From: JAVZOV01 sp049976445
GTDB lineage: Archaea; Thermoproteota; Thermoprotei; Gearchaeales; WAQG01
Reading direction: 5' to 3'
Assembly (NCBI GenBank): GCA_049976445.1
Contig: JBMFIF010000012.1
Location: 1 to 33,450 of the forward strand
Length of the DNA: 33,450 nt
Positions 8,209 through 16,376 of the stretch are shown piece after piece (positions within the stretch are counted from its first letter, which is position 1; each line of letters starts with the position of its first letter). Below the pieces are notes generated by a model, which did no database searches, was not told the origin of the DNA, and saw nothing but the letters and a program-made list of their open reading frames with translations. The position numbers and the translations under genes are program-made.

Positions 8209-8767
8209 CACAAACGTAACAGAACTCGTAAAAATCCATAGCATAAAAATTGAACTACCTGAGAATGTAACTGCAGAAATTAATGGTAGAAAGGTACGAA
8301 TAAACGGACCATTAGGATCTATAGAAAAAGACTTTTCACACACTAAAGTCTTTATTGAACTCTCAAATAATACCATAAACATTTATAGGTTTATACGAAA
8401 AAAACGTGATATTTCAGTAGTAAACACGATAGCCTCGAAAATAAAAAATATGATAACGGGTGTAATACATGGATATATTTATAAGCTTAAAATAGTATAC
8501 TCACACTTTCCGATTAATGTGAAAGTACACGGTAATTATGTACTAATTGAAAACTTCATAGGAGAAAGAGCGCCTCGAAAAGCACGAATCATAGGAAATG
8601 TGAAAATTGATATAAAAGGAGATGAAATAATTGTGAGCGGAATAGACATTGATGAAGTAAGCCAAACAGCAGCAAACATACAACAGGCAACCAAAATTAG
8701 AAAAAGAGACCCAAGAAAATTCCTTGATGGTATATATATAAGTGTTAGGGGTGAGCACATAAAATGA
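8198..8767 (+). CDS. rpl6: Large subunit ribosomal protein uL6 (L6)
   Basis: L6 sits near the factor-binding site of the 50S subunit and has two similar alpha-beta domains. 189 aa; IELPENVTAEINGRKVRING marks the first domain and FPINVKVHGNYVLIENFIGE the second. The C-terminal ATKIRKRDPRKFLDGIYI is the archaeal signature. Overlaps S8 upstream and L32e downstream by a few bases. Confidence 0.95.
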   Translation: MSISTNVTELVKIHSIKIELPENVTAEINGRKVRINGPLGSIEKDFSHTKVFIELSNNTINIYRFIRKKRDISVVNTIASKIKNMITGVIHGYIYKLKIVYSHFPINVKVHGNYVLIENFIGERAPRKARIIGNVKIDIKGDEIIVSGIDIDEVSQTAANIQQATKIRKRDPRKFLDGIYISVRGEHIK

Positions 8768-9156
8768 AAGTATATGAACGTTTAGCAAAATTACGAGCAA
8801 AATACAAAAGAAATCTGCCTAAATTCTATAAAAATCCAGACGCATGGAAAGTCAAGAGATTAATGGATTCATCATGGAGAAGACCAAAAGGACAGGATAA
8901 TAAGATTAGACTTGAGATCAAAGGATATCCTCCAAGAGTAAAAATAGGCTATAGAAATATGAAAAAAATTAGAGGCATCCATCCATCGGGTTATATTGAA
9001 GTTTTAGTACATAGAAAAGAAGATCTAGTAGGACTTCAACCAGACAAACACGCAGTAAGAATCGCTGCAACCGTAGGAAAGCTTAAAAGACTAAGTATTA
9101 TAGAAGAAGCTAACAAACTAGGACTGTATGTATTAAATCCAGGTGGTGTTAAATGA
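8764..9156 (+). CDS. rpl32e: Large subunit ribosomal protein eL32 (L32e)
   Basis: A protein of the archaeal/eukaryotic large subunit. 130 aa with the diagnostic motif WRRPKGQDNKIRLEIKGYPP (residues 39-58), GYRNMKKIRGIHPSGYIEV and a final GKLKRLSIIEEANKLGLYVL segment. Start and stop each overlap the neighbour by 4 nt. Confidence 0.95.
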   Translation: MKVYERLAKLRAKYKRNLPKFYKNPDAWKVKRLMDSSWRRPKGQDNKIRLEIKGYPPRVKIGYRNMKKIRGIHPSGYIEVLVHRKEDLVGLQPDKHAVRIAATVGKLKRLSIIEEANKLGLYVLNPGGVK

Positions 9157-9605
9157 GCCTTGATCATATAAAGGAATTAGCTGCACGAGAATTAGGTGTT
9201 GGTAAGAGCAGAATATGGCTAGATCCAGATGAATTTGACACATTATCTTCAGTAATATCCAGGGAAGAAATCAGATCTTTAATAAAAAGTGGTGTCATAC
9301 AAGTAAAACAGAAAAAGGGCATAAGCAGAGGAAGAACAAGAATAAGAAAAATTAAAAAAGCGAAAGGCCTTAAAAAAGGACCCGGTAGCAGAAAAGGACA
9401 TAAAGCAAATATAGAAAAAAGATTATGGGTCATGCGTGCTAGAGCACTTCGATCATATTTAAGAGATCTTAAAGAGAAAAAATTAATCGATGTAAAAACC
9501 TATAGATTACTCAGGAGTTACATCAAAGGTGGTATATTTAGGAGCAAATCCCAACTTAAAGCTTATCTCTTAGAGCATGATTTACTAAAAAGAAAAATAA
9601 GGTGA
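9153..9605 (+). CDS. rpl19e: Large subunit ribosomal protein eL19 (L19e)
   Basis: Helical protein absent from bacteria, forming an intersubunit bridge. 150 aa; AARELGVGKSRIWLDPDEFD at the N-terminus, a strongly basic middle (GRTRIRKIKKAKGLKKGPGS) and LKEKKLIDVKTYRLLRSYIK near the end. The basic hinge region is exposed to rRNA in known structures. 4-nt overlap with L32e. Confidence 0.95.
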   Translation: MSLDHIKELAARELGVGKSRIWLDPDEFDTLSSVISREEIRSLIKSGVIQVKQKKGISRGRTRIRKIKKAKGLKKGPGSRKGHKANIEKRLWVMRARALRSYLRDLKEKKLIDVKTYRLLRSYIKGGIFRSKSQLKAYLLEHDLLKRKIR

Positions 9606-9609
9606 TCAT

Positions 9610-10218
9610 ATGGTAGTAGGCCCCCATTATAGAGTACCGTTCAGAAGAAGAAGAGAAGGAAAAACTAATTATAAGAAGAGATTAGGTCTTATAAAATCTG
9701 AGAAACCAAGATTTGTAGTAAGAATTACAAATAAACACGTAATAGCCCAGCTTATACAAGCATTACCAGATCACGATGAAGTAATAATATCATCCTCCTC
9801 AAAAGAACTCATTGAACGTTTTAATTGGAAGGGAGATGAAAATAATCTACCAGCCTCATACCTCGTAGGATTAATATGCGGTTATAAAGCATTAACAAAA
9901 GGCATTAAAAATGCGGTACCAGATATTGGTTTACATGCTCCCACAAAAGGAGCTAAAGTATTTGCAACACTAATAGGAGCCAAAGATGCGGGTTTAGAAA
10001 TACCTATAGGAGAAGAGGTTTTGCCAGATGAAGAAAGATTGAAAGGTGAACACATAGCTAAGTATGCTCTATTACTAAAAGAAAAAGATCCTCAACGTTA
10101 CGAAAAACAATTTTCAAGATACATAGTTCGTGGATTAAAACCTGAAGATTTACCACAACATTTTGAAGAAACAAAGAAAATTATTATTAAGGAGTTCAAT
10201 AGTGCTAAAGAGGGTTGA
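9610..10218 (+). CDS. rpl18: Large subunit ribosomal protein uL18 (L18)
   Basis: 5S rRNA binding protein of the central protuberance. The 202-aa size is that of the archaeal form, longer than bacterial L18. Key segments: MVVGPHYRVPFRRRREGKTN, YKKRLGLIKSEKPRFVVRIT, LICGYKALTKGI and GLHAPTKGAKVFATLIGAKD. The ATG follows a GGTGAT site 4 nt after the L19e stop. Confidence 0.95.
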   Translation: MVVGPHYRVPFRRRREGKTNYKKRLGLIKSEKPRFVVRITNKHVIAQLIQALPDHDEVIISSSSKELIERFNWKGDENNLPASYLVGLICGYKALTKGIKNAVPDIGLHAPTKGAKVFATLIGAKDAGLEIPIGEEVLPDEERLKGEHIAKYALLLKEKDPQRYEKQFSRYIVRGLKPEDLPQHFEETKKIIIKEFNSAKEG

Positions 10219-10223
10219 TAAAA

Positions 10224-10838
10224 ATGTCGATGAACGTTGAAGAATGGATACCAAAAACAAAACTTGGCCAAATGATCAAGGATGGTAAAATAACTAGACT
10301 TGAGGAAATATTTGAGAACAATCTAAAAATCAAAGAACCAGAAATTGTAGCAACATTATTACCTAACTTAAAACAAGAAGTGATAACAGTAAATTATGTT
10401 CAACGACAAACAGACGCTGGAGAAATAGGTAGCTTTAGAGTGCTTGTAGTAGTCGGTGATAAAAACGGACATTTGGGCATGGGAATAGGCAAATCAAGAC
10501 AGATGCGAACAGCCATTAACAAAGCCTTTAACAATGCATTATTAAACACGGTACCAGTACTAAGAGGATGCGGCAGTTGGGAATGTTCATGCACAAGACC
10601 TCATAGCGTTCCATTTAAAGTCACAGGTAAAAGTGGAAGTGTTGAAATAACAATATACCCAGCTCCTAGAGGATTAGGATTAGTTGCAGGTGAAACTGTT
10701 AAGCTAGTAATGTCTATGGCTGGGATACAAGATGCATGGACAAGATCACGTGGTGAAACACGAACAACATTAAACCTTGCATTGGCAACATATAATGCAT
10801 TAAAATCAACATACAAATTTAATGTAATGCGAGGTTGA
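10224..10838 (+). CDS. rps5: Small subunit ribosomal protein uS5 (S5)
   Basis: S5 lines the mRNA entry site and affects decoding accuracy. 204 aa. The N-terminal double-stranded-RNA-binding-like domain (FRVLVVVGDKNGHLGMGIGK) and the C-terminal domain (IYPAPRGLGLVAGETVKLVM) are intact. The insert GCGSWECSC is seen in archaeal S5. Start is ATG 10224 after GGTTGAT; ATG 10230 is an alternative. Confidence 0.94.
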   Translation: MSMNVEEWIPKTKLGQMIKDGKITRLEEIFENNLKIKEPEIVATLLPNLKQEVITVNYVQRQTDAGEIGSFRVLVVVGDKNGHLGMGIGKSRQMRTAINKAFNNALLNTVPVLRGCGSWECSCTRPHSVPFKVTGKSGSVEITIYPAPRGLGLVAGETVKLVMSMAGIQDAWTRSRGETRTTLNLALATYNALKSTYKFNVMRG

Positions 10839-10844
10839 ACAACA

Positions 10845-11312
10845 ATGGGATTGTTAGCAGTTATACGAATAAGAGGAACTGTTAATATGAATAGTAAAGA
10901 AGAGACAGCATTAAAAATTCTAAGATTACATAAAAGAAACCATGCCGTACTAATCACAGATACACCACAAATGATAGGAATACTTAAGACAGCATGGAAA
11001 TATATAACATGGGGTGAAATAGATAAGACAACACTACAACTTTTACTCATTAAACGAGGAAGAAAAATAGGTAATAAACCCCTTACAGAAAATGATATAA
11101 AGAATTTAGGTTTTAATGGGTTTGAAGATTTAGCACAAGCACTTTTAGAAGGAAAAGTAAAACTCAAAGATTTAAAAATGATAAAGCCAGTATTCAGGTT
11201 ACATCCACCTAGAAAAGGTTTTAAGAAATCAGTAAAAAAAATGTATACTGATGGAGGAGAACTAGGTTATAGAGGCCCTAAAATAAATGAACTCCTTTTA
11301 CGTATGATATAA
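10845..11312 (+). CDS. rpl30: Large subunit ribosomal protein uL30 (L30)
   Basis: Archaeal L30, longer (155 aa) than the roughly 60-residue bacterial protein because of a C-terminal extension. The core LLAVIRIRGTVNMNSKEETA and LKILRLHKRNHAVLI is followed by the archaeal/eukaryotic part with RLHPPRKGFKKSVKKMY and GGELGYRGPKINELLLRM. Separated from S5 by 6 nt, and from L15 by a 130-nt gap. Confidence 0.94.
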   Translation: MGLLAVIRIRGTVNMNSKEETALKILRLHKRNHAVLITDTPQMIGILKTAWKYITWGEIDKTTLQLLLIKRGRKIGNKPLTENDIKNLGFNGFEDLAQALLEGKVKLKDLKMIKPVFRLHPPRKGFKKSVKKMYTDGGELGYRGPKINELLLRMI

Positions 11313-11390
11313 CACTTTTACTTTAAATTTCCAATTAAAGTCATTTTCCAAAGAAGATTATATTAAGATAATGAAATCATGTAGAGAACA

Positions 11391-11408
11391 AATTAATTTA
11401 TAAGTAAG
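11391..11408 (+). promoter_or_regulatory. Internal TATA-like element before L15/secY
   Basis: AATTAATTTATAAGTAAG lies about 40 nt before the L15 start, within the 130-nt L30-L15 gap. It is a plausible promoter for the L15-secY-EMC3-L34e-cmk segment, letting the translocon gene be expressed separately from the first ribosomal block. Confidence 0.5.
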
Positions 11409-11442
11409 GTTGTTATAAAATTAAACAAAGTGGTGTAGGGCT

Positions 11443-11889
11443 GTGAGTATAAGAAGAGAAAAAAAGGTTCGAAAAATGAGAGGATCACGTACTCATGGAT
11501 GGGGAATACAAGGTCAACACAGAAGATCCGGCAGAAAAGGTGGAAGAGGAAAAGCTGGAAGAAAGAGTGGAAAACACAAGTGGTCATGGGTTCTAAAATA
11601 CTGGCCAGACTACTTTGGAAAACATGGCTTCCATCCAATTCCTAAGAGTATTACCAAAACAATAAACGTTGGAGAATTAGACGAAGTGGCTGAAACATTA
11701 GTTGACAAAGGATTAGCAATCAAGTCTGAAAAAGGTATCGAAATCGATGTTACAAAATTAGGAATCAACAAAATATTAGGATCAGGGAAAGTAACAAAAC
11801 CTTTAATCGTCAAAGGAATTGAGGACATAAGCAAACTAGCTGAAGAAAAAATAATAACAGCAGGTGGAACCATAATAAAATCGGAATAA
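11443..11889 (+). CDS. rpl15: Large subunit ribosomal protein uL15 (L15)
   Basis: L15 threads a long basic N-terminal tail through 23S rRNA. The tail is seen here (RGSRTHGWGIQGQHRRSGRK, GGRGKAGRKSGKHKWSW), followed by a globular C-terminal domain ending in EKIITAGGTII. 148 aa; GTG start with GGTGTAGGG upstream. Immediately upstream of secY, as in most prokaryotes. Confidence 0.94.
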   Translation: MSIRREKKVRKMRGSRTHGWGIQGQHRRSGRKGGRGKAGRKSGKHKWSWVLKYWPDYFGKHGFHPIPKSITKTINVGELDEVAETLVDKGLAIKSEKGIEIDVTKLGINKILGSGKVTKPLIVKGIEDISKLAEEKIITAGGTIIKSE

Positions 11890-11903
11890 GGAGGGTCAAA
11901 TAA

Positions 11904-13352
11904 TTGGGAGCTCTACAAGCTTTAGATCCTATAGTTAAACGATTACCAGAGGTAGCAAAACCTAGCAGGCCAATAAGTTTTAAAGGAAAATTAGCATGGA
12001 CAACAATAGTCCTTACAATTTATCTAGCAATGGGACAAATACCATTATATCCCTTAAACTATTCCACAAATCCAGCATTCCAAGGACCACAAATCGCTTT
12101 AATGAGTATAGTTTTTGCATCAAAAATTGGCACGCTCATGCAATTAGGTGTGGGACCAATAGTAACTGCAGGATTAATTATGCAACTATTAGTAGGTTCA
12201 AAACTCATTAACATGGATTTGACTGACCCTACAGAAAAAGCCTTATTTACAGGAGCACAAAAACTCCTGGCAATTATATTTGCTGCGTTCGAAGCAGCGG
12301 CTTATATTTTTGGAGGATTCTTTGGGTCCCCTCCATCAGGATATACATACCCACTTTTTGCTACACTTATTTTCACTCAACTCTTTATTGCTGGTATATT
12401 AGTAATATATCTAGATGAAATTCTTGAAAAAGGTTGGGGTTTTGGGAGCGCTGTTAGTCTTTTTATATTAGCTGGAATAACGCAGCAAATTTTTAGTGAA
12501 TTATTAAACCCAATACATGTTGGTGATGGTTTTGCTTATGGTATTCTTTGGGCATTAGGATCTAGTATATCAAATAGTACAGCGCTTCACTATATTATCA
12601 TACGTGGAGGATCATGGCCATCAATTGTAGGGCTAATAACTACAATTATAGTTCTAATAATAGTAACTTATGCAACAGGAGCAAGAGTTGAAATTCCAAT
12701 AACCTATGCAAGATATGGTGGAATGAGGACAAAAATACCACTCCAATTCCTCTACGTATCTAACATACCTATAATACTCGCATCAGCATTAAATGCAAAT
12801 ATTATATTCTTTTCACAATTCTTATGGAAAATGTATAATCCAGGAAATAATAACCCAATACTTAACCTATTCTTCCAATTCACGTATGCACCAAATGCAA
12901 CACAACCAACACCATCAGGAGGACTTATTTATTACATGACACCACCAAGAGGACTTATTAATGCCGTATCAGACCCAATGCACGCTATTGGATATGTTGT
13001 TATATTAACATTATTATCCGTAATATTTGCAATAGCATGGGTAAACACATCTGGTATGGACGCACGCAGTCAAGCTGAAAATCTAGTTCGTTCTGGAATA
13101 CAAATACCAGGATTCAGATCAAGCGTACAAGTTGTTGAAAGCATGCTAAACCGTTACATACCAACTCTTACATGGTTCAGCGGTCTCATAGTAGGATTAT
13201 TAGCAGCTTTCGCCGATATACTTGGGGCTTTAGGTACTGGAATGGGAATATTACTTGCAGTTGGTATCATAAACCAGTTCTATCAAATATTAGCAGCGCA
13301 AAGGTTAGAAGAAGAATATCCTGCAGTAGCTAGAATATTAGGATTGAGGTGA
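11904..13352 (+). CDS. secY: Preprotein translocase subunit SecY (Sec61 alpha)
   Basis: Pore-forming subunit of the Sec translocon in the cytoplasmic membrane. 482 aa with about ten hydrophobic segments, starting with VLTIYLAMGQIPLYPL. The plug-helix region and the LGVGPIVTAGLIMQLLVGS segment of TM2 are well conserved, as are the cytosolic loop YARYGGMRTKIPLQFLYVSN and the FRSSVQVVESMLNRYIPTLT loop. The start is TTG preceded by GGAGGGTCA. Its end overlaps the next gene's ribosome site, so the two are probably coupled. Confidence 0.96.
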   Translation: MGALQALDPIVKRLPEVAKPSRPISFKGKLAWTTIVLTIYLAMGQIPLYPLNYSTNPAFQGPQIALMSIVFASKIGTLMQLGVGPIVTAGLIMQLLVGSKLINMDLTDPTEKALFTGAQKLLAIIFAAFEAAAYIFGGFFGSPPSGYTYPLFATLIFTQLFIAGILVIYLDEILEKGWGFGSAVSLFILAGITQQIFSELLNPIHVGDGFAYGILWALGSSISNSTALHYIIIRGGSWPSIVGLITTIIVLIIVTYATGARVEIPITYARYGGMRTKIPLQFLYVSNIPIILASALNANIIFFSQFLWKMYNPGNNNPILNLFFQFTYAPNATQPTPSGGLIYYMTPPRGLINAVSDPMHAIGYVVILTLLSVIFAIAWVNTSGMDARSQAENLVRSGIQIPGFRSSVQVVESMLNRYIPTLTWFSGLIVGLLAAFADILGALGTGMGILLAVGIINQFYQILAAQRLEEEYPAVARILGLR

Positions 13353-13357
13353 TTTTT

Positions 13358-13852
13358 ATGTATCCTTTAATACTTGAAAGTGTTTCTGATTATATTAAAA
13401 ACATACTAGGGGCATGGGCACGCCCGCCATTAGCATCAATAATAGTGCTTTTACTTGCCACATTAATACCATTAGTATCATACTTAATAACTAGAATAGT
13501 AGTAGGAGATATAAATAAATACAAATTACTTCAAAGAGAAATCATGTCCCTCAACAGAGAAATACAAGAAGAATTAAGAAAAGTCAAGGATCCAAAATTA
13601 ATCTCAAAAAAGAAAATGGAACGATTAAACGAACTACAAGCCAAAGCCTTTAAATATTCCACAATGAACATGATTATCATGCTTCCAATTTTTTGGATAA
13701 TATGGATAATATTTTCGAATATATTTGGGACTGAACCGATGGTATACTTTCCGCTTCTTAACACAGTTCTTCCATTCTATTGGTGGTACATGATCTGCGC
13801 ATTTGGAGTTGGAGCAATTATTTATAAGTTACTTGGTTTACAACCACCATAG
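13358..13852 (+). CDS. EMC3/TMCO1-family membrane protein (DUF106)
   Basis: An archaeal member of the Oxa1 superfamily (YidC, Get1, EMC3, TMCO1), thought to help insert membrane proteins together with SecY. The 164 aa contain one N-terminal membrane segment (about residues 25-45), a charged coiled-coil of about 45 residues (NKYKLLQREIMSLNREIQEE), and two C-terminal membrane segments (MNMIIMLPIFWIIWIIF and PFYWWYMICAFGVGAIIYKL). ATG at 13358 follows GAGGTGAT. The position after secY supports the insertion role, which is inferred from family knowledge. Confidence 0.88.
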   Translation: MYPLILESVSDYIKNILGAWARPPLASIIVLLLATLIPLVSYLITRIVVGDINKYKLLQREIMSLNREIQEELRKVKDPKLISKKKMERLNELQAKAFKYSTMNMIIMLPIFWIIWIIFSNIFGTEPMVYFPLLNTVLPFYWWYMICAFGVGAIIYKLLGLQPP

Positions 13853-13861
13853 GTGAGAACC

Positions 13862-14128
13862 TTGCCTAGACCAGCGTTAAGAACGCACTCAAAAGCAAAA
13901 ATTAAAACAAGAACTCCAGGTGGAAGAACCTCACTACACATTAGACCAAGAAAAACTAAAAAAGCTCGATGTTCAATCTGTGGTAAACCTTTACATGGAA
14001 CACATGTTGGTTTAGAGGCTAAAAAAATGGCTTTAAGCGAAAAGAGACCCAACAGACCTTATGGCGGATATATTTGCTCAACGTGTCTAAGTAATTTGAT
14101 TTCTGCAAAAGTCAGAGCATTATATTGA
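13862..14128 (+). CDS. rpl34e: Large subunit ribosomal protein eL34 (L34e)
   Basis: Archaeal/eukaryotic large-subunit protein with a zinc ribbon: CSIC (residues 40-43 of the longer frame) and CSTC near the end. The first residues PRPALRTHSKAKIKTRTPGG fit the family if translation starts at TTG 13862, 4 nt after AGGTGA. The longer GTG start (13853) falls inside this ribosome site. 88 aa. Sits between the EMC3-like gene and cmk, a usual archaeal order. Confidence 0.9.
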   Translation: MPRPALRTHSKAKIKTRTPGGRTSLHIRPRKTKKARCSICGKPLHGTHVGLEAKKMALSEKRPNRPYGGYICSTCLSNLISAKVRALY

Positions 14129-14139
14129 GGTCTTAAACA

Positions 14140-14685
14140 ATGCAGTCATTAGTAATTGCAGTAAGCGGACCTCCAGGTTCCGGAAAATCGACTTATGCAA
14201 AAATTATAGCTTACGAATTTAATTTAAAATATTTTTCTGCAGGAACAGTTTTCAGGCAAATTGCTAGAGAAATGAACGTGACATTTACGGAATTGCATCA
14301 AATTGCCATGTCAAATTTTGACATAGATAAAAGAGTTGATGAAACAGTAATTAACGAAGCAAAGAAAGGAAACATTGTTATAGATGCTCATTTAGGCGCA
14401 TGGCTACTAAAAGATATTGCTGATGTCAAAATATACGTAACAGCACCATTAGAAATCAGAGTTGCAAGAATTAGCAAAAGAGATAATATAAGCATAGAAG
14501 ATGCCAAAAAACTAGTAAAGTATCGAGAAGAAATAAACGCAAAACGTTTTAAAACACTCTATAACATCGATATAAACGATCTATCCATCTTCGATCTAAT
14601 GATAAACACTGCATTATGGAATGAAGAATTTGTAGCATTAACATTAATAAATGCTATAAAAAACCTAAACAAAATAAAAACATAA
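14140..14685 (+). CDS. cmk: Cytidylate kinase (archaeal type)
   Basis: Phosphorylates CMP/dCMP to the diphosphate using ATP. The P-loop GPPGSGKST is at residues 10-18. Then come the CMP-binding YFSAGTVFRQIAREM segment and the lid/Arg region RVARISKRDNISIEDAK. 181 aa, matching archaeal Cmk rather than the longer bacterial enzyme. It lies in the ribosomal superoperon between L34e and L14e, its usual place in archaea. Confidence 0.93.
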   Translation: MQSLVIAVSGPPGSGKSTYAKIIAYEFNLKYFSAGTVFRQIAREMNVTFTELHQIAMSNFDIDKRVDETVINEAKKGNIVIDAHLGAWLLKDIADVKIYVTAPLEIRVARISKRDNISIEDAKKLVKYREEINAKRFKTLYNIDINDLSIFDLMINTALWNEEFVALTLINAIKNLNKIKT

Positions 14686-14739
14686 ATTTATCCTAACAAT
14701 CCCCCATGATTTAATTATATGATAAAAGAAGGACAAACT

Positions 14740-14756
14740 TCACCCTTCAGGGTGGA
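14740..14756 (+). repeat. TTCA-loop hairpin, IS200/IS605-end-like relic
   Basis: CACCC and GGGTG pair around a TTCA loop (14741-14754). Similar in loop and stem style to the copy 25 nt downstream. Confidence 0.4.
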
Positions 14757-14776
14757 GTAAATTTAAATACTCAGAC

Positions 14777-14803
14777 ACACCTTCAGGGCGGGGAAGAGGT
14801 CAG
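14777..14803 (+). repeat. CTTCAGGGCGGGGA motif, IS200/IS605-end-like relic
   Basis: ACCTTCAGGGCGGGGAAGAG followed by GTCAG is very like the 3' end of archaeal tnpB elements as I recall them, where it forms the last hairpin of the omega RNA. No tnpB reading frame remains next to it. Confidence 0.5.
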
Positions 14804-14903
14804 AGAAATACTGTTGAAGAATAACTCTAAAGATTTCAGGAAAACCTGCCGAATAGAAAAGATCACCTATATTACAATAAGTAAAGTTAATTTTATTGAA
14901 GGT

Positions 14904-14915
14904 AAATTTATAAAG
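14904..14915 (+). promoter_or_regulatory. TATA-like promoter for L14e-cbf5
   Basis: AAATTTATAAAG lies 36-47 nt upstream of the L14e start. The identical 12-mer stands before alaX (21518-21529), which supports it being a real promoter element in this organism. Confidence 0.6.
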
Positions 14916-14950
14916 ATGATTAAGTTGTTGATTTAAGTTAGGTGAGGAAA

Positions 14951-15229
14951 ATGCCTATAATAAGTGTAGGATCAGTTTGTGTAAAAATTAGAGGAAGAGA
15001 AGCTGGTCGAAAATGTGTAGTAATAGATATAATAGATGAAAACTTTGTCTACGTTACTGGACCAAAAAGTCTCACAGGTGTAAGGAGAAGAAAAGTTAAC
15101 ATCAAACACTTAGAAGTAACACCGCTGAAAATCGATATAAAAAAGAAAGCTACCGATGAAGAAGTACTAAAAGCTCTAGAATCAGCAAAATTAATTGACG
15201 AGATGAAAATCCCCATTAAGGTTGGTTAA
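14951..15229 (+). CDS. rpl14e: Large subunit ribosomal protein eL14 (L14e)
   Basis: Archaeal/eukaryotic L14e with an SH3-like fold. 92 aa: SVGSVCVKIRGREAGRKCVV at the N-terminus, then FVYVTGPKSLTGVRRRKVNI, the family signature. ATG at 14951 with GGTGAGG 4-5 nt upstream. The stop is 2 nt from the cbf5 start, so the two genes form one transcription unit, the usual archaeal pairing. Confidence 0.93.
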   Translation: MPIISVGSVCVKIRGREAGRKCVVIDIIDENFVYVTGPKSLTGVRRRKVNIKHLEVTPLKIDIKKKATDEEVLKALESAKLIDEMKIPIKVG

Positions 15230-15231
15230 TA

Positions 15232-16243
15232 ATGAAATATATTGAGAAAGTTCTCAACGAAGCGGATATTATTAAAGCAAAAGAACCTGATAGAGGATTT
15301 GGAATATCACCATATGAACGTCCCATCGAAGAGTACTTATCAAAAGGTTTTATACTTTTAGATAAACCAAGAGGCCCATCAAGTCACGAAGTAGTGGCAT
15401 GGATAAAAAAGATGATGAACATCAAAGCCGGACACGGGGGAACCCTAGAGCAAGAAAAAGCGGGGAAACCCCAAAGTGTCCGGCCTACTTCCTATAGGCC
15501 TTGGAAAAGGCACAAAACTAGTTAAAATATTATCAAATAGTGGTAAAGAATACGTATGCCTTGCAAGACTCCATGGCGATACAGATGAGAATGAAGTCAA
15601 AAAAGTCATCAACTTGTTCAGAGGAAAAATTTACCAGCGTCCACCTGTCAGATCATCAGTAAAAAGAACACTCCGCATTAGAACCATATATTCTATTGAC
15701 ATATTAGAGATAAAAGATAGAAATATACTCATGCGAGTCAAATGTGAAGCAGGAACATACATGAGAAAACTCTGCTACGATATAGGAGAAATACTAGGCG
15801 TTGGTGCACACATGGATGAATTAAGAAGAACAGGTGTAGGCCACTTTAACGAAAATGATGAAAGATTAGTTACACTCCACGAAGTATTAGGAGCTTACAC
15901 TCTTTGGAAAGAACAGAAATATGAAGACGAACTTAGAAGAGTTGTAAGACCAATGGAAGAAATAGTAACAAACATGCCACCTATAATAATTAGAGACAGC
16001 GCAGTAGATGCTATAGCACATGGTGCCAGTTTAGCAGCACCAGGAATTCTAGCACTCAGTAGTAAGATAGATCGCAATAACATAGTAGCACTATACACAA
16101 AAAAAGGAGAATTAGTAGCCATAGCAAAAACACTACATTCAACAAAAGAAATAATAGAGATGGAAACAGGATTAGTAGCAAGACCCATTAGAATTTTTAT
16201 GGAAACGGGAAGATATCCATCATGGAAAGACGATCTTAACTAA
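15232..16243 (+). CDS. cbf5: tRNA/rRNA pseudouridine synthase Cbf5 (dyskerin homologue), split by an intron
   Basis: Catalytic subunit of H/ACA ribonucleoproteins, also able to make pseudouridine 55 in tRNA. Exon 1 is 15232-15448, exon 2 is 15468-16243; joined they give 330 aa. The TruB-type catalytic domain follows an N-terminal extension: GFILLDKPRGPSSHEVVAWI, then AGHGGTLDPKVSGLLPIGLG with Asp73 as predicted catalytic residue, then FRGKIYQRPPVRSSVKR and RKLCYDIGEILGVGAHMDEL. A PUA domain ends the protein (about residues 245-325, MPPIIIRDSAVDAIAHGASL). Unspliced, translation runs out of frame through the intron and ends at 15525, giving 97 residues without a functional active site. A cbf5 intron removed by the tRNA splicing endonuclease is known in several Crenarchaeota; the junctions here are deduced from the protein family and RNA folding. 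Confidence 0.93.
15449..15467 (+). other. 19-nt archaeal mRNA intron in cbf5
   Basis: Intron AGCAAGAAAAAGCGGGGAA. Its removal restores the frame and makes GAC from G (exon 1) and AC (exon 2); because of one repeated A, 15450-15468 is equivalent. Proposed fold: CCCU (15443-15446) pairs with GGGG (15462-15465) as the 4-bp central helix. The two 3-nt bulges are AGA (15447-15449) and AAA (15466-15468), each cut after its second base. The inner stem is GC/GC with an 8-nt loop. Outside, exon bases GGGG (15436-15439) can pair with CCCC (15469-15472), and GCCGGACAC (15427-15435) with GTGTCCGGC (15476-15484), perfectly over 9 bp. The 3x3 internal loop next to the central helix makes it a relaxed bulge-helix-bulge. 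Confidence 0.85.
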
Positions 16244-16376
16244 TCACTTTAATATTAAAAGCTTTGTACTTAAGAACAGAACAACCTCTCCTCCCTAAAG
16301 ATTGAGATTCTCATTTTTGTAAATGCTCTACTATTTCTATCATCTTTAAGACAATCTGTTAGGTACATGATATGAA

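Larger units (their letters stand above)
14686..14950. other. Intergenic region between cmk and L14e
   Basis: About 265 nt without a gene. It contains two hairpin-type repeats (14740-14756 and 14777-14803) that resemble decayed IS200/IS605 ends, and a TATA-like AAATTTATAAAG at 14904-14915 that probably serves L14e-cbf5. The repeats suggest a past transposon insertion split the ancestral cmk-L14e junction. Confidence 0.55.

Noticed and set aside
15232..15525. Cbf5 as two separate genes or a pseudogene
   Set aside because: The break is a 19-nt insertion with matching splice structure at the family's most conserved motif; both sides are otherwise perfect, so an intron explains it better than decay.
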